From CAYNHT01 sp964397485 (GTDB taxonomy: Bacteria > Bacillota_I > Bacilli_A > RF39 > UBA660): DNA of 64,000 nucleotides. Below the pieces are notes generated by a model that was given only the letters and a program-made list of their open reading frames with translations, did not search any database and was not told where the DNA came from. Positions within the stretch are counted from its first letter, which is position 1, and each line of letters begins with the position of its first letter. Where the stretch lies: assembly GCA_964397485.1 (NCBI GenBank), contig CAYNHT010000004.1, positions 1 to 64,000 of the forward strand, read 5' to 3'. Positions 17,022-26,136 of the stretch are shown here, piece after piece. Both the position numbers and the translations under genes were made by a program.

Positions 17022-17891
17022 TTATATAAACATTTTCCAAGGTTTTATCTTATTAGTATCTTTTTCGTATTCATGATAAAGAGCTAAAATGTTACCACTT
17101 TTATCAATAAATAACATTTCTTTAACACCATAAACATTATTGAATATTTTGCCGTTTCTTATGTCGCTCTCTAACTTTTCATCAACTACTATTTGTTTAA
17201 TATTAGGTATACAGGCACGTATATCAATTAAGTGATAATTGTTATTAATAATATCATCTATTTTAAAACAATCATCTAAATTTATTATACCCTGCTTTGT
17301 TCTAATCAATTCAGACATTACACCAATTGTATTTAATTTTTGGGCAATGTCATTTATCAAACTTCTAATATATGTACCTTTACTTACTAAACATTTTATT
17401 TTAAAAATAGTCTTATCGTCTTTGTACTCAACATCATCAATTAGTTCTAACTTTTTTATATTAACTATTCTTTTAGGTAGTTCTACTTTTTCGTTATTAC
17501 GTACATATTCATAAAGCTTTTTCCCATTTATTTTAACAGCTGAATATATGGGAACTTCTTGTTCATATTCTCCATTAAAAGAATCTATTACTTTTAATAT
17601 ATTCTCTTTTTTAATATTAGCTACCTCTTCTTTTATAACTTTACCAGTTATATCTAAAGTATCAGTTAATAACCCCAAAGTAACTTCTGCAATGTATTCT
17701 TTATCTTTATTAGTTATGATATCAACTAATTTAGTTGCTTTCCCAACACAGATTACTAAAACACCTGTAGCCATTGGATCAAGAGTTCCTGTATGTCCAA
17801 CTTTTCTAGTTTTTAAATGTTTACCAACAATGTTAACTACATCTCTACTAGTATATCCTTTTTCTTTATGTACCAATAATATTCCATCCAT
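17022..17891 (-). CDS. truB: tRNA pseudouridine(55) synthase
   Basis: 289 residues. The catalytic motif GHTGTLDPMATGVL contains the Asp nucleophile (D38), and KLVDIITNKDKEYIAEV and SKGTYIRSLINDIA are the other TruB motifs. The enzyme makes pseudouridine 55 in the T-loop of tRNAs. It heads a truB-rpsO-pnp series; the bifunctional FAD synthase gene ribF, often between truB and rpsO in Bacillota, is not here. Confidence 0.96.
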   Translation of the reverse strand: MDGILLVHKEKGYTSRDVVNIVGKHLKTRKVGHTGTLDPMATGVLVICVGKATKLVDIITNKDKEYIAEVTLGLLTDTLDITGKVIKEEVANIKKENILKVIDSFNGEYEQEVPIYSAVKINGKKLYEYVRNNEKVELPKRIVNIKKLELIDDVEYKDDKTIFKIKCLVSKGTYIRSLINDIAQKLNTIGVMSELIRTKQGIINLDDCFKIDDIINNNYHLIDIRACIPNIKQIVVDEKLESDIRNGKIFNNVYGVKEMLFIDKSGNILALYHEYEKDTNKIKPWKMFI

Positions 17892-17940
17892 TTTATCACC
17901 TTACTTATTTTATTATAACCACTATCTAATTAAAACGCAA

Positions 17941-17967
17941 CAAAAAAGACACAAAATTAATCGCGTC
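17941..17967 (-). terminator. Terminator of the zinc peptidase gene
   Basis: Minus strand: GACGC-loop-GTGTC followed by TTTTTTG, overlapping the last codons of the peptidase gene. Confidence 0.5.
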
Positions 17968-18655
17968 CTCTTGCCATTATTATAAGTCTTAATAAGTTTA
18001 TAATAGTTGCGACTACACTTGCTACATATGTCATTGCTGCAGCATCTAACATTCTTTTTGTTTGTGTAGATTCACTACTACTAATAATTCCTAACCCTAT
18101 TAATTCTTTATTTGCTCTTTTTGATGCATCAAATTCTACAGGTAGCGTTACTAGTTGAAAAACAAGTGCTGCTAAAATTATTAATATACCAAACATTAAA
18201 TAGGTTGTTATTCCTGCAAATAAAGAGATAAACATAACAAAATAACCTATGTGAGTTACTATGTTAACAACGGGTGCTAACATACTACGAATGCTCATAT
18301 AAATATATTTTTGTTTATGTTGAATAGCATGCCCAACTTCATGAGCTGCTACTGCAACAGATGCAATAGAATCACCATGAAAAATTTCTTTTGATAGCCT
18401 AATTACCTTTCGGCTTGGATCATAATGGTCTGTTAAATTACCTTTAGTTTCTACTACATGAATATTTTCAAGACCATTTTTATCTAATATAAGTCGAGCT
18501 ACTTCAAAACCACTCATTCCTTTTGTTGTCTTTACTCTTTTGTATTTGTTGAAAGCACCATTAACCTTAGATTGTGCTACTAAAACAATAGCTAAACCAA
18601 TTATAAATAAAGATATTGTAAACACATTTTCATAACCTAATAACATTAAATCCAT
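17957..18655 (-). CDS. Membrane zinc metallopeptidase (Zn_peptidase_2/YugP-like)
   Basis: 232 residues with hydrophobic segments at about 11-28, 128-170 and 205-225. The zinc motif HEVGHAIQH is at 105-113, preceded by NLTDHYDPSRKVIRLS, which is the hallmark of the YugP/DUF-type Zn_peptidase_2 family. The family's substrate is not established; it is assumed to be a membrane-bound protease. It starts 13 nt after cysS and is likely co-transcribed. Confidence 0.9.
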   Translation of the reverse strand: MDLMLLGYENVFTISLFIIGLAIVLVAQSKVNGAFNKYKRVKTTKGMSGFEVARLILDKNGLENIHVVETKGNLTDHYDPSRKVIRLSKEIFHGDSIASVAVAAHEVGHAIQHKQKYIYMSIRSMLAPVVNIVTHIGYFVMFISLFAGITTYLMFGILIILAALVFQLVTLPVEFDASKRANKELIGLGIISSSESTQTKRMLDAAAMTYVASVVATIINLLRLIIMARGRD

Positions 18656-18668
18656 TATACCACCTCAA

Positions 18669-20075
18669 TTATTTTATTATCTCGAATGTCGTTCCCTCAC
18701 GAGTATCGTTAATAATAATTCCTTCTTCTTTTAATTTATTACGAATAGCATCAGCTTCTTCAAATTTTTTTTCTGACTTTGCCTGATTCCTTTTTTCAAT
18801 CATATCATTAATATATTTTACCAATTCATCATCAATTTCTAATTCATTTTCTTTTAAAAGACTTAGTGACAATACACCATCAAAATCAGTAATCAAATAT
18901 AATTTTGTAGCATTGTTTATATTATCATCCTTTATAACATCATATAAAGTTGTTAACGCACTAGATGTATTTAAATCATTTTCTAAAGCTTCTTTAAATT
19001 GTTTTTGATATTTTAAAACAACTTCTTCATCAATGTCGCCATGTACATTTTCCTTAATAGTATTAACTTTATTCAATAATTTATTATACGCATTTGTTGA
19101 ACCATCTAAGCCTTCATAACTGAATACTAGTTGATTTCTATAATGTGATTGCAAACAAAATAAACGATATACTAAAGGATTATATCCTTTTTCTTCTAAT
19201 AAAGATAAAGTTAAAAATTCTCCTTTAGATTTACTCATCTTACCAGTATTATCATTCAAGTGTTCACCGTGACACCAATAATTACACCACTTATGACCTA
19301 AATAACTCTCACTTTGTGCGATTTCATTAGTATGGTGAGGAAAAATATTGTCAACACCACCACAATGTATATCTAATTTATCGCCTAAATAATTAAGAGC
19401 GATTCCCGAACATTCAATGTGCCAACCAGGATATCCTTCACCCCATGGACTATCCCACTTCATTGCTTGATTTTCAAATTTTGAAGTTGTAAACCATAAA
19501 CCAAAATCATATGGGTTTCGCTTATGTTCATCTTCTTGAACATCCTCACGAGCACCAATTATTAATTCTTCACTCTTTTTACCAGATAATTCATAATATT
19601 CATTTGTCTTAGTAATATCAAAATAAACATTACCGTTTGAGATATATGCATAACCATCGGCTAATAATTTAGTAATAATTTCAATATACTTATCAATATG
19701 ATCAGATGCTTTCTCAACTATTAGTGGCTTTCTAATATTAAGTTTTTCAGTATCTGTAAAAAATGCTTGAGTATAAAAATCCGCAATCTCCCAAACCGTT
19801 TTACGTTCACGAATTGCACCTTTAAGCATTTTATCTTCACCAGTATCACCATCGCTAGTCATATGACCAACATCAGTTATATTCATTACTCTTTTTACTT
19901 CATAACCTAAATATTCAAAAGTCTTTTCCATTATATCTTCAAAAATATAAGTTCGAAGATTCCCAATATGAGCATAATGATAAACCGTTGGACCACAAGT
20001 GTATATTGACACTTCATTGTCAACGTTTGGAACAAATTGCTCGACTTTCTTTGTTAAAGTATTATACAGTTTCAT
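18669..20075 (-). CDS. cysS: Cysteinyl-tRNA synthetase
   Basis: 468 residues, the normal length. Zinc/substrate Cys27 is in YTCGPTVYHYAHIGN, HIGH-like HIGN is at 36-39, and GKMSKSKGEF is the KMSKS loop. ECSGIALNYLGDKLDIHCGG carries further conserved zinc ligands. It charges tRNA-Cys. It has its own promoter and no T-box leader: the upstream gap of 90 nt is too short. Confidence 0.98.
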   Translation of the reverse strand: MKLYNTLTKKVEQFVPNVDNEVSIYTCGPTVYHYAHIGNLRTYIFEDIMEKTFEYLGYEVKRVMNITDVGHMTSDGDTGEDKMLKGAIRERKTVWEIADFYTQAFFTDTEKLNIRKPLIVEKASDHIDKYIEIITKLLADGYAYISNGNVYFDITKTNEYYELSGKKSEELIIGAREDVQEDEHKRNPYDFGLWFTTSKFENQAMKWDSPWGEGYPGWHIECSGIALNYLGDKLDIHCGGVDNIFPHHTNEIAQSESYLGHKWCNYWCHGEHLNDNTGKMSKSKGEFLTLSLLEEKGYNPLVYRLFCLQSHYRNQLVFSYEGLDGSTNAYNKLLNKVNTIKENVHGDIDEEVVLKYQKQFKEALENDLNTSSALTTLYDVIKDDNINNATKLYLITDFDGVLSLSLLKENELEIDDELVKYINDMIEKRNQAKSEKKFEEADAIRNKLKEEGIIINDTREGTTFEIIK

Positions 20076-20095
20076 AAATCACCTTTTCTTTCATT

Positions 20096-20124
20096 ATTAT
20101 AGCATATTCATTATTTAACTTCAA
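20096..20124 (-). promoter_or_regulatory. Promoter of cysS with an overlapping inverted repeat
   Basis: Minus-strand TTGAAG (20119-20124) and TATAAT (20096-20101) are spaced by 17 nt. The -35 region overlaps an inverted repeat TTAACTT-N10-AAGTTAA (about 20116-20139), which could be an operator or the end of the upstream transcript. Confidence 0.5.
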
Positions 20125-20165
20125 TAAACTAAAGTTAAAAAACATAATATCTCATAATCGTATTT

Positions 20166-21134
20166 TTAAACATTAATAACACTATAATTTAATAGCTTTA
20201 TTTGATTTGAAATAAAATTAGAATTTAAGTCTATCTCTTTTAATAAATCAGTTGATAAATATTTTTTATTATCATCAGGAAAAATAGTTACAACATTTTT
20301 ATTTATTTCTTCCTGCAATATTACAGCACCTAACATATTAGCTCCACTGGATATTCCAACACCTATTCCAAGATATTTGGATATGCATCTTGCCATATTG
20401 ACTGCATCATCGTCATTTATTAGAATTATTTTATCAATAAAATTTCGGTCAACTAGATCGGGAATGAAATCATCTCCAATTCCCTCTATTTTATGATTTT
20501 GATATTTTGTACCTTGTGATAATATTGGAAGTTTATCTGGTTCAAGTGCCGCAATTATAATACTATTGTCAACCTCTTTTAATCTTTTACCAACACCCAT
20601 TAATGTCCCACCTGTTCCAATTCCCGAAATAAAACCACCAACAGATATATCTTTTAATTGATCAATTATTTCTTTTGAAGTTTTTTCATAATGGACATTT
20701 ATATTATCAATATTAGAAAACTGATTAGGTCTAAACCCATTTAATTTTTCAGAAAGTAAATCAGCCTTATTAATACATTCTATAAATCCTCCTTCTTCTT
20801 GCGAAACAAGAAATACCTTAGCTCCATAAGATTCCATTATTTTTATTCTCTCCTGACTAGCCCAAATCGGCATATATATATACACAGGATGTTTATAATA
20901 TGAGCCCAAAGCAGCAAATGATATACCAGTGTTGCCACTAGTAGCCTCAATAATAGGCATATTTTCTTTTAATAATCCACCTTGTTTTGATTTATCTAAT
21001 ATGTAATAAGCCATTCTATCTTTTATACTTCCAGTCAGATTATAATATTCCAATTTGACATAAATACTCTTTAATTTTTCTTTATACATATAATCAATTT
21101 TTATCAAAGGGGTATTCCCAATTAAACCATTCAT
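20166..21134 (-). CDS. Cysteine synthase-like PLP enzyme
   Basis: 322 residues of the fold type II PLP family. GNTPLIKI opens the protein; the PLP lysine is in NLTGSIKDR (K38), the substrate loop is ATSGNTGIS (about 64-72), and the phosphate-binding loop is GIGTGGTLMGVG. These match O-acetylserine sulfhydrylase (CysK) or closely related cystathionine-beta-synthase-type enzymes. It lies upstream of cysS, consistent with a cysteine supply role, but no serine acetyltransferase is adjacent. Substrate preference (O-acetylserine, O-phosphoserine or serine) is not resolved. Confidence 0.85.
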   Translation of the reverse strand: MNGLIGNTPLIKIDYMYKEKLKSIYVKLEYYNLTGSIKDRMAYYILDKSKQGGLLKENMPIIEATSGNTGISFAALGSYYKHPVYIYMPIWASQERIKIMESYGAKVFLVSQEEGGFIECINKADLLSEKLNGFRPNQFSNIDNINVHYEKTSKEIIDQLKDISVGGFISGIGTGGTLMGVGKRLKEVDNSIIIAALEPDKLPILSQGTKYQNHKIEGIGDDFIPDLVDRNFIDKIILINDDDAVNMARCISKYLGIGVGISSGANMLGAVILQEEINKNVVTIFPDDNKKYLSTDLLKEIDLNSNFISNQIKLLNYSVINV

Positions 21135-21221
21135 AGCACATCTCCTTTACTAAAAATATATTTAAAATTAGGAATAATATTATCATGATGGCGATTTTTG
21201 TTATGAATTAACAAAAAAATA

Positions 21222-21250
21222 TTGCATAAAATTAATTAATATGTTATTAT
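21222..21250 (+). promoter_or_regulatory. Promoter of tRNA-Ile2
   Basis: TTGCAT (21222-21227) and TATTAT (21245-21250) with a 17-nt spacer, about 20 nt before the mature tRNA. Confidence 0.6.
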
Positions 21251-21270
21251 ATAAAAGCAATGACATAGAC

Positions 21271-21347
21271 GGACCCTTAGCTCAGCTGGTTAGAGCATCC
21301 GGCTCATAACCGGACGGTCGTAGGTTCGAGTCCTACAGGGTCCACCA
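21271..21347 (+). tRNA. tRNA-Ile2 (anticodon CAU)
   Basis: A full cloverleaf of 77 nt including encoded CCA. The acceptor stem is GGACCCT/AGGGTCC, the T loop is GGTTCGAGTCC, and the anticodon CAT is at 21305-21307. A CAT anticodon alone suggests Met, but the body (GGACC...T, TTAGCTCAG, GGCTCATAACC, GGTCGTAGGTTCGAGTCCTAC) closely resembles the Bacillota minor tRNA-Ile read as AUA after TilS lysidine modification, not elongator or initiator tRNA-Met. Confidence 0.85.
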
Positions 21348-21360
21348 TTGTAAAAATAAT

Positions 21361-21385
21361 AGATTACAGAAATGTAATCTTTTTT
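21361..21385 (+). terminator. Terminator of tRNA-Ile2
   Basis: An AGATTACA-GAAA-TGTAATCT hairpin followed by TTTTT, 14 nt after the tRNA. Confidence 0.85.
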
Positions 21386-21390
21386 CATGT

Positions 21391-21416
21391 AAAAAAGAAA
21401 TGTCTCATTTCTTTTT
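21391..21416 (-). terminator. Terminator of the activase operon
   Basis: Minus strand: AAAAAGAAATG-AGA-CATTTCTTTTTT, directly downstream of the ATPase gene's stop codon. Confidence 0.8.
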
Positions 21417-22368
21417 ATTTACGAATAGCTCCATTTTCGCATTTATTCCCCCATGCATCAATTAATTCTTTATCTCTATGTATACAAATTATTTCACAGT
21501 TATTAGCACATTTCTTACACTCTACTCCCCTTGTTTCGAAATGCATATCAGTTAGAGCAAAATCAAAATCATTTTCTTTTTTTGAATTTTTAGCTAATAT
21601 TGCAACGCCTAATGCTCCCATTAAATGTGCATATTTATCAACATGGATTTTTTCATTAGTTGCTTCTTCAAAAGCTTTAATGACTCCAATGTTTTTACTA
21701 ACGCCCCCTTGAAATACAATAGGTGGTTTTATATTTTTTCCTTTTCCTACGTTATTTAAATAATTAGTAACAACCGCTTTACATAAACCAGCAATTATAT
21801 CTTCTTTTTTATGCCCAATTTGAGCCTTATGAACTAAATCACTTTCAGCGAAAACGGTACACCTTGCAGCTATTTTGGTGGGATTTTTTGATTTTAATGC
21901 CCAATGTCCAAAATCTTCTACCTGTAATCCCAAACGTTTTGCTTGAGATGATAAAAATGAACCTGTACCAGCTGCACATAATGTATTCATCGCATAATCT
22001 ACTACTATTCCATCATCAATTAAAATTATTTTAGAATCTTGACCACCTATTTCAAAAATAGTTTTAACATCAGGATAAACAGATATCGTTCCAATGGCGT
22101 GAGCCGTAATTTCATTTTTAACAATACAGGCATTTAGCATAGTTCCAACTAATTTTCTAGCAGAACCCGTTGTGCCAACTGCTTTTACTATTATATTAGT
22201 ATTTTTTACTTGTTGTTTTAAATCATTGATTAAATTTTTTACTGCATTAATAGGACTTCCTTCGGTCCATATATATTTTTCAGCAATAATCTTATTATTT
22301 TCATCAATTATTACACCTTTAGTAGATATTGAACCTATATCTACACCTAAATAAGCCTTTTTCATCAT
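21415..22368 (-). CDS. 2-hydroxyacyl-CoA dehydratase activator-type ATPase (BcrAD/BadFG family)
   Basis: 317 residues of the ASKHA ATPase fold. GVDIGSISTKGVIID is the phosphate-1 loop, VGTTGSARKLVG and EIGGQDSKIILID follow, and NTLCAAGTGSFLS holds the Cys that ligates the bridging [4Fe-4S] cluster in HgdC-type activators. The C-terminus adds a Cys-rich tail (ECKKCANNCEIICIHRDKE), typical of the COG1924-type stand-alone activases. Such proteins use ATP to inject an electron into a partner iron-sulfur protein. It overlaps the preceding gene (ATGATG junction) and ends the three-gene operon. The partner's reaction is not known. Confidence 0.92.
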   Translation of the reverse strand: MMKKAYLGVDIGSISTKGVIIDENNKIIAEKYIWTEGSPINAVKNLINDLKQQVKNTNIIVKAVGTTGSARKLVGTMLNACIVKNEITAHAIGTISVYPDVKTIFEIGGQDSKIILIDDGIVVDYAMNTLCAAGTGSFLSSQAKRLGLQVEDFGHWALKSKNPTKIAARCTVFAESDLVHKAQIGHKKEDIIAGLCKAVVTNYLNNVGKGKNIKPPIVFQGGVSKNIGVIKAFEEATNEKIHVDKYAHLMGALGVAILAKNSKKENDFDFALTDMHFETRGVECKKCANNCEIICIHRDKELIDAWGNKCENGAIRK

Positions 22369-23441
22369 CTTTTTTCCTTTCTCATGCTAAGCATATCATG
22401 GAATGCTTCTAATCTTGTTTTAATACCTGTCTCACTTGTTTGTGAATCAAAACTAAAATATAATACAGGTATTTTATAGTCATTACTTATTTTTTGTAGT
22501 GCCGGCATAGCATTTATTTCAGGTATGCAACCGAAGGGTTTTACATGAACAACACCATCATAACCTTGTTCAGCCAATAACTTTGTTCTTACTACACTAT
22601 CAGTTCCATCAGCACCAATTTCATATTTCAAATATTTACCTGCATTTTTCATCAAATATTTTTTTATTTTACTATGATTAAATAATAGATATGTAACCGT
22701 TATAAACCGACTTACTACCATTCCTTTTTTTGCTAATTCTTTTTCAATATAGTAATTACTAAAAGGCTCCATCACTACATATAATTCTCCTACTACTCCT
22801 ACTTTTAATGGATTCTCTGGTTTTTCAACTTCAATATTACGAAACATTTTATTATATTTTTTTGATATTTTAAAAAGATGTATAAAGCCTTTTACTTTTT
22901 TTAGTTCATTCAAAAACTCTTTCTTCAATTTTTCAAAACTACCTTCTTCAACTTCAAAACCAATATTTGATCTTATATATTCATCTATTTTATCCATAAG
23001 TACTATCATTCGTGCGGATAACAAAAAATAATAAGTAAATTTTATAAATGAAAGCCTATTATTTAACCTTTTAAAAGTTTTATAAAGTGAATGAGGTGTA
23101 ATATCATCAGCATTAAGTAAACTAATAAACTCAAATTCATATCCTAAATCTCTTAAAATTTGTTCTTGAATTTCTCCATAGTATCCAAATCTACAACCCC
23201 CACCCGCTTGAACCAACACATTTGCTTTCTTTTCTAACGCTTCGATATAGTTACCTAAATTATATTTAAAAGGTACACAGACAAAATCAGGACTATATTT
23301 AGAACCTAATTCTAATGTCTTTTTAGTTATTGGCGGTGGTTTTAAAATCTTCAAATCAGTCGTATGTTTTAACAGATATTCAATTACGACATGATAATCT
23401 CCCATGTGTGGGAAGCTAATTATTTTTTCTTTATTTCCCAA
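22365..23441 (-). CDS. Acyl-CoA dehydratase activase-related protein (COG3581-like)
   Basis: 358 residues. Three conserved Cys-containing motifs are spread along the protein: YSPDFVCVPFKYN, QAGGGCRFGYYGE and VKPFGCIPEINAMPAL, spaced as expected for [4Fe-4S] ligands in relatives of 2-hydroxyglutaryl-CoA dehydratase subunits. In many anaerobes it is fused with the ATPase and the COG3580-like partner into one very large protein; here the three parts are separate genes. It follows the COG3580-like gene directly and overlaps the ATPase start (stop TGA). A paralogue lies at 43543-44697. The reaction is unknown. Confidence 0.85.
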   Translation of the reverse strand: MGNKEKIISFPHMGDYHVVIEYLLKHTTDLKILKPPPITKKTLELGSKYSPDFVCVPFKYNLGNYIEALEKKANVLVQAGGGCRFGYYGEIQEQILRDLGYEFEFISLLNADDITPHSLYKTFKRLNNRLSFIKFTYYFLLSARMIVLMDKIDEYIRSNIGFEVEEGSFEKLKKEFLNELKKVKGFIHLFKISKKYNKMFRNIEVEKPENPLKVGVVGELYVVMEPFSNYYIEKELAKKGMVVSRFITVTYLLFNHSKIKKYLMKNAGKYLKYEIGADGTDSVVRTKLLAEQGYDGVVHVKPFGCIPEINAMPALQKISNDYKIPVLYFSFDSQTSETGIKTRLEAFHDMLSMRKEKR

Positions 23442-24371
23442 TTATCTTTCCACCACCTTTTTCTTTTCTGTTATAATATCAATAAAACTTTCTATTCTAG
23501 TTTGCAATCCAGCTTCCGCTTGTAATTCATCAAGTATTATATTTGCAATCGGAATTTTTTTTATCTTTCGCTGACATAATTCAGTAACAAGCGAATCAGG
23601 CCCACATGGGAAAGTTGTAATAAAAATAATACCATCTATTCTTTCTTGGTAATATTCAATAGCTCCTATTAATTCCTTATTATAAGTCCAATATAATCCT
23701 TTTGATATATTTATAGACCTTTTTATTGTCTCATGTCTGTCAGCTATATCAGCAAATACAGGAAGAACTCCTAATTGTTCTAAATGCTTTATTATTGGAT
23801 AACCAAGCAATTTATCATATGTATTATATGGATGAGATACAATCAATATTTTAAGTTTGTCAGTACAATTTAAAATATCTTCTTGCCTTGTTGACATACG
23901 AATTTCCTCTTCTATTTCCTTTTTTTTAGCACAATCATAAGCTTCTAATGTTGTTTCTAGATCCTTATTTAATATTTTGCCCATGTTTATAAATGCATCT
24001 AATTCACTTTGATTTTTATTAACATCAACATTATAGTCTAGGATTTTAACGTTTGAAAATGTGTTATTAACAATATCATATAAAGCATTAAATTTTGTAC
24101 AAACAACTTCGTTTTTTCCAAAACTGACAATCCTTGGGATTAAAATATAATCAACTTTATTAATTAAATAATGAACATGTCCCATATAAATTTTTGAAGA
24201 TAAACAACTTTCATCAATTGAAAAATTTATACCGTTTTTTAATATTTCTCTATTTGTTTCTGGGCTTAATATAATTTCACAACCAATTTGTTCGAAAAAA
24301 GTTTTCCATAGATATTGATACTTATAATATAAAAAAGCTCTTGGCAAGCCTATCTTTATTTTGTTTTGCAT
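23442..24371 (-). CDS. Acyl-CoA dehydratase activase-related protein (DUF2229/COG3580-like)
   Basis: 309 residues starting KIKIGLPRAFLYYKYQYLW, the signature opening of DUF2229. Conserved Cys motifs are SIDESCLSSKIYMGHV, NEVVCTKF and TTFPCGPDSLVTELCQRK, likely cluster ligands shared with the COG3581-like partner. It is the first gene of the operon and abuts the next one. The paralogue at 44657-45571 shares the same motifs. A role as an ATP-driven, iron-sulfur reductase component is inferred from family context; no substrate can be named. Confidence 0.85.
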   Translation of the reverse strand: MQNKIKIGLPRAFLYYKYQYLWKTFFEQIGCEIILSPETNREILKNGINFSIDESCLSSKIYMGHVHYLINKVDYILIPRIVSFGKNEVVCTKFNALYDIVNNTFSNVKILDYNVDVNKNQSELDAFINMGKILNKDLETTLEAYDCAKKKEIEEEIRMSTRQEDILNCTDKLKILIVSHPYNTYDKLLGYPIIKHLEQLGVLPVFADIADRHETIKRSINISKGLYWTYNKELIGAIEYYQERIDGIIFITTFPCGPDSLVTELCQRKIKKIPIANIILDELQAEAGLQTRIESFIDIITEKKKVVER

Positions 24372-24498
24372 AATATTTTCCTTTCGTGTAATATTAAAAT
24401 TAACTCATAATCTCAATTCCCATTTTATGCTTCTTATAATTCATTTATTACGAATCATCACTATAAAAAATATTTTTTTATTTTTGATAAATTATCTA

Positions 24499-24527
24499 TT
24501 GTCAATAAACATATAATAGTGTATAAT
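24499..24527 (+). promoter_or_regulatory. Promoter of tRNA-Leu
   Basis: TTGTCA (24499-24504) and TATAAT (24522-24527) with a 17-nt spacer, 29 nt before the mature tRNA. The rest of the 24372-24556 gap shows no gene. Confidence 0.65.
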
Positions 24528-24556
24528 TAATGTTGCAGTGGATATTTCTACTATTT

Positions 24557-24641
24557 GCGGGTGTGGCGAAATTGGCAGACGCACTAGACTTAGGATCTAG
24601 CGCCTTACGGCATGGGGGTTCAAGTCCCTTCACCCGCACCA
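24557..24641 (+). tRNA. tRNA-Leu (anticodon UAG)
   Basis: 85 nt including encoded CCA, class II with a long variable arm. Acceptor stem GCGGGTG/CACCCGC; anticodon stem CTAGA/TCTAG with loop CTTAGGA, anticodon TAG at 24591-24593; T loop GGTTCAAGTCC. Confidence 0.97.
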
Positions 24642-24655
24642 AATAATTGATAATT

Positions 24656-24687
24656 AACCATTTATTCAAAATATAGATGGTTTTTTT
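24656..24687 (+). terminator. Terminator of tRNA-Leu
   Basis: AACCAT-loop-ATGGTT followed by TTTTT, 15 nt after the tRNA. Confidence 0.6.
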
Positions 24688-24729
24688 GTGCTATAATTAG
24701 GTTATAAAAAATGTTTGGAGATGGTTTTA

Positions 24730-25266
24730 GTGGAAAATAGTACTGTTAACATTATTGCTAATAAAATTATGACTTTAATGAATGATATTCAATATGGTTA
24801 TCTTGATAAGGATAATATTAAGCATTTATACATTGATGATTTTTTTTCTTCAATGTATAAATTGCAATCACCGTTTGAAATATTGGAAAATAAAATTGGA
24901 GTTTGTTGGGACCAAGTAGAACTGCAAAGATATTATTTCGAAAAGGAAAATATTCTATGTAAAACATATTTTATTGTCTACTATGATAATGATAAATGCC
25001 CTACCCATACTTTCTTAGTTTACAAAAATAATGATTTTTACTATTGGTTTGAACATTCTTGGGAAAAATACCGAGGTATTCATAAATATAGTTCATTAGA
25101 TGAACTATTAACTAATGTGAGAAAAAGATTTATTAAAGAAGAATTACCCTCAAATTTCAATAATAAAAATTTATGTTTATATGATTATAAGAAACCAAAT
25201 TATGGCATATCTTGTATGGAATTTTATAAGCATTGTGAAATGAGCACTAATATTAATGTGGAATAA
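24730..25266 (+). CDS. Transglutaminase-like cysteine hydrolase, small
   Basis: About 178 residues from the GTG at 24730, chosen because GGAG (24717-24720) sits 9 nt upstream; an ATG at 24721 and a TTG at 24715 are in frame but badly spaced for that site. NKIGVCWDQVELQRYYFE has the Cys-Trp-Asp of transglutaminase/papain-like enzymes, CPTHTFLVYKN supplies the expected His and YYWFEHSWEKYRGIH a further acidic/His segment, giving a plausible Cys-His-Glu/Asp triad. It has no signal peptide, so it is probably cytosolic. The substrate is unknown. It stands alone after tRNA-Leu. Confidence 0.6.
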   Translation: MENSTVNIIANKIMTLMNDIQYGYLDKDNIKHLYIDDFFSSMYKLQSPFEILENKIGVCWDQVELQRYYFEKENILCKTYFIVYYDNDKCPTHTFLVYKNNDFYYWFEHSWEKYRGIHKYSSLDELLTNVRKRFIKEELPSNFNNKNLCLYDYKKPNYGISCMEFYKHCEMSTNINVE

Positions 25267-25298
25267 TAAAAGAGCTTGTTATTTTTCTATACCAATTT

Positions 25299-25327
25299 AA
25301 AAAGATTAGTTAAACTAATCTTTCTTT
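25299..25327. terminator. Bidirectional terminator between convergent genes
   Basis: An AAAGATTAGTT-AA-ACTAATCTTT inverted repeat with T-rich flanks between the genes ending at 25266 (plus) and 25327 (minus). Confidence 0.75.
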
Positions 25328-26019
25328 TATCTTCTTTTTGTCTTTATTTTAGCTTTCATTTGACCAATAGTTTCAGCCTTTGTTTCCTCTTGTAAAATGG
25401 ATAATACTTCATAAAGATAATTGTTTCTATTTTTTGTCTTTTTTGAGACTTGTTCAATAAATTTTGAACGATTGTGAATTAAAAAAGCTATCATTTCTGC
25501 ATACCAATCTTGTGATATTAAACCACAAATAATACTTTCATTTATTCTACCTATATTATGTTTATATATTGTTTCAGGATCCAATTTTTCACTATATATA
25601 TATCCATACGTGTCAACAAAAACATACTGTTCATTAATGTTGTCCCATATAATATTATCAATGTTTAAATCAACTGGAACTAATTTATGATTACTTAATA
25701 ATTTAACATTATTACAAACAGTATTTGAAGCCTCTATAATTGAAGTAACTTTTTTGTCATCGCAATAGTGAATATTTTTGCCATTTACAAAGTCCATTGT
25801 GTATCCGATTGGTTTTTCATCTGTATATACTACATCATTTGGAAAAACAAAATTAGATAAATTTAATGATTGGAAGAAACTAATTTTTGACTGATTATAT
25901 TTAAATTGCTTAAAATATATTTTATATACTACATCTTCAATTAAATATAATCTTGCTTCTTTTCCTTGATTAAATTGGGTATAATTATTAAAAAAATCGT
26001 TATTTATAAAAATGCTCAT
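25327..26019 (-). CDS. Divergent protein-kinase-fold protein
   Basis: 230 residues. A small kinase-like layout is visible: QGKEARLYLIEDVVYKIY gives a glycine-poor nucleotide loop with a candidate Lys33, VPVDLNIDNIIWD (about 114-126) resembles the HRD...N catalytic loop with Asp117 and Asn122, and YVFVDTYGY (about 132-140) replaces the DFG metal site with VDTYG. The tail is Lys-rich. Phosphotransfer to a protein or small molecule is inferred. A second protein with the same plan lies at 35456-36214. It is divergently oriented from the hydrolase gene at 26137. Confidence 0.55.
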   Translation of the reverse strand: MSIFINNDFFNNYTQFNQGKEARLYLIEDVVYKIYFKQFKYNQSKISFFQSLNLSNFVFPNDVVYTDEKPIGYTMDFVNGKNIHYCDDKKVTSIIEASNTVCNNVKLLSNHKLVPVDLNIDNIIWDNINEQYVFVDTYGYIYSEKLDPETIYKHNIGRINESIICGLISQDWYAEMIAFLIHNRSKFIEQVSKKTKNRNNYLYEVLSILQEETKAETIGQMKAKIKTKRR

Positions 26020-26136
26020 ATTATCACCAGAAAACTATTCTAACACATTTTACTGTAAATTAAAATAAATAGTCCTTCTTTTTTATAATATTTCTTTTTT
26101 TGCTATTTTAGTTTATAATATTATTATTTAAAGGAT

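Noticed and set aside
20076..20165. T-box leader upstream of cysS
   Set aside because: The gap is only 90 nt and has no T-box sequence or specifier structure; only a promoter and a short inverted repeat are present.
21271..21347. tRNA-Met from the CAT anticodon
   Set aside because: The body matches the minor tRNA-Ile2, and initiator or elongator Met features are absent.
24372..24556. Riboswitch or small gene in the gap
   Set aside because: No conserved structure or supported ORF was recognised apart from the tRNA promoter.
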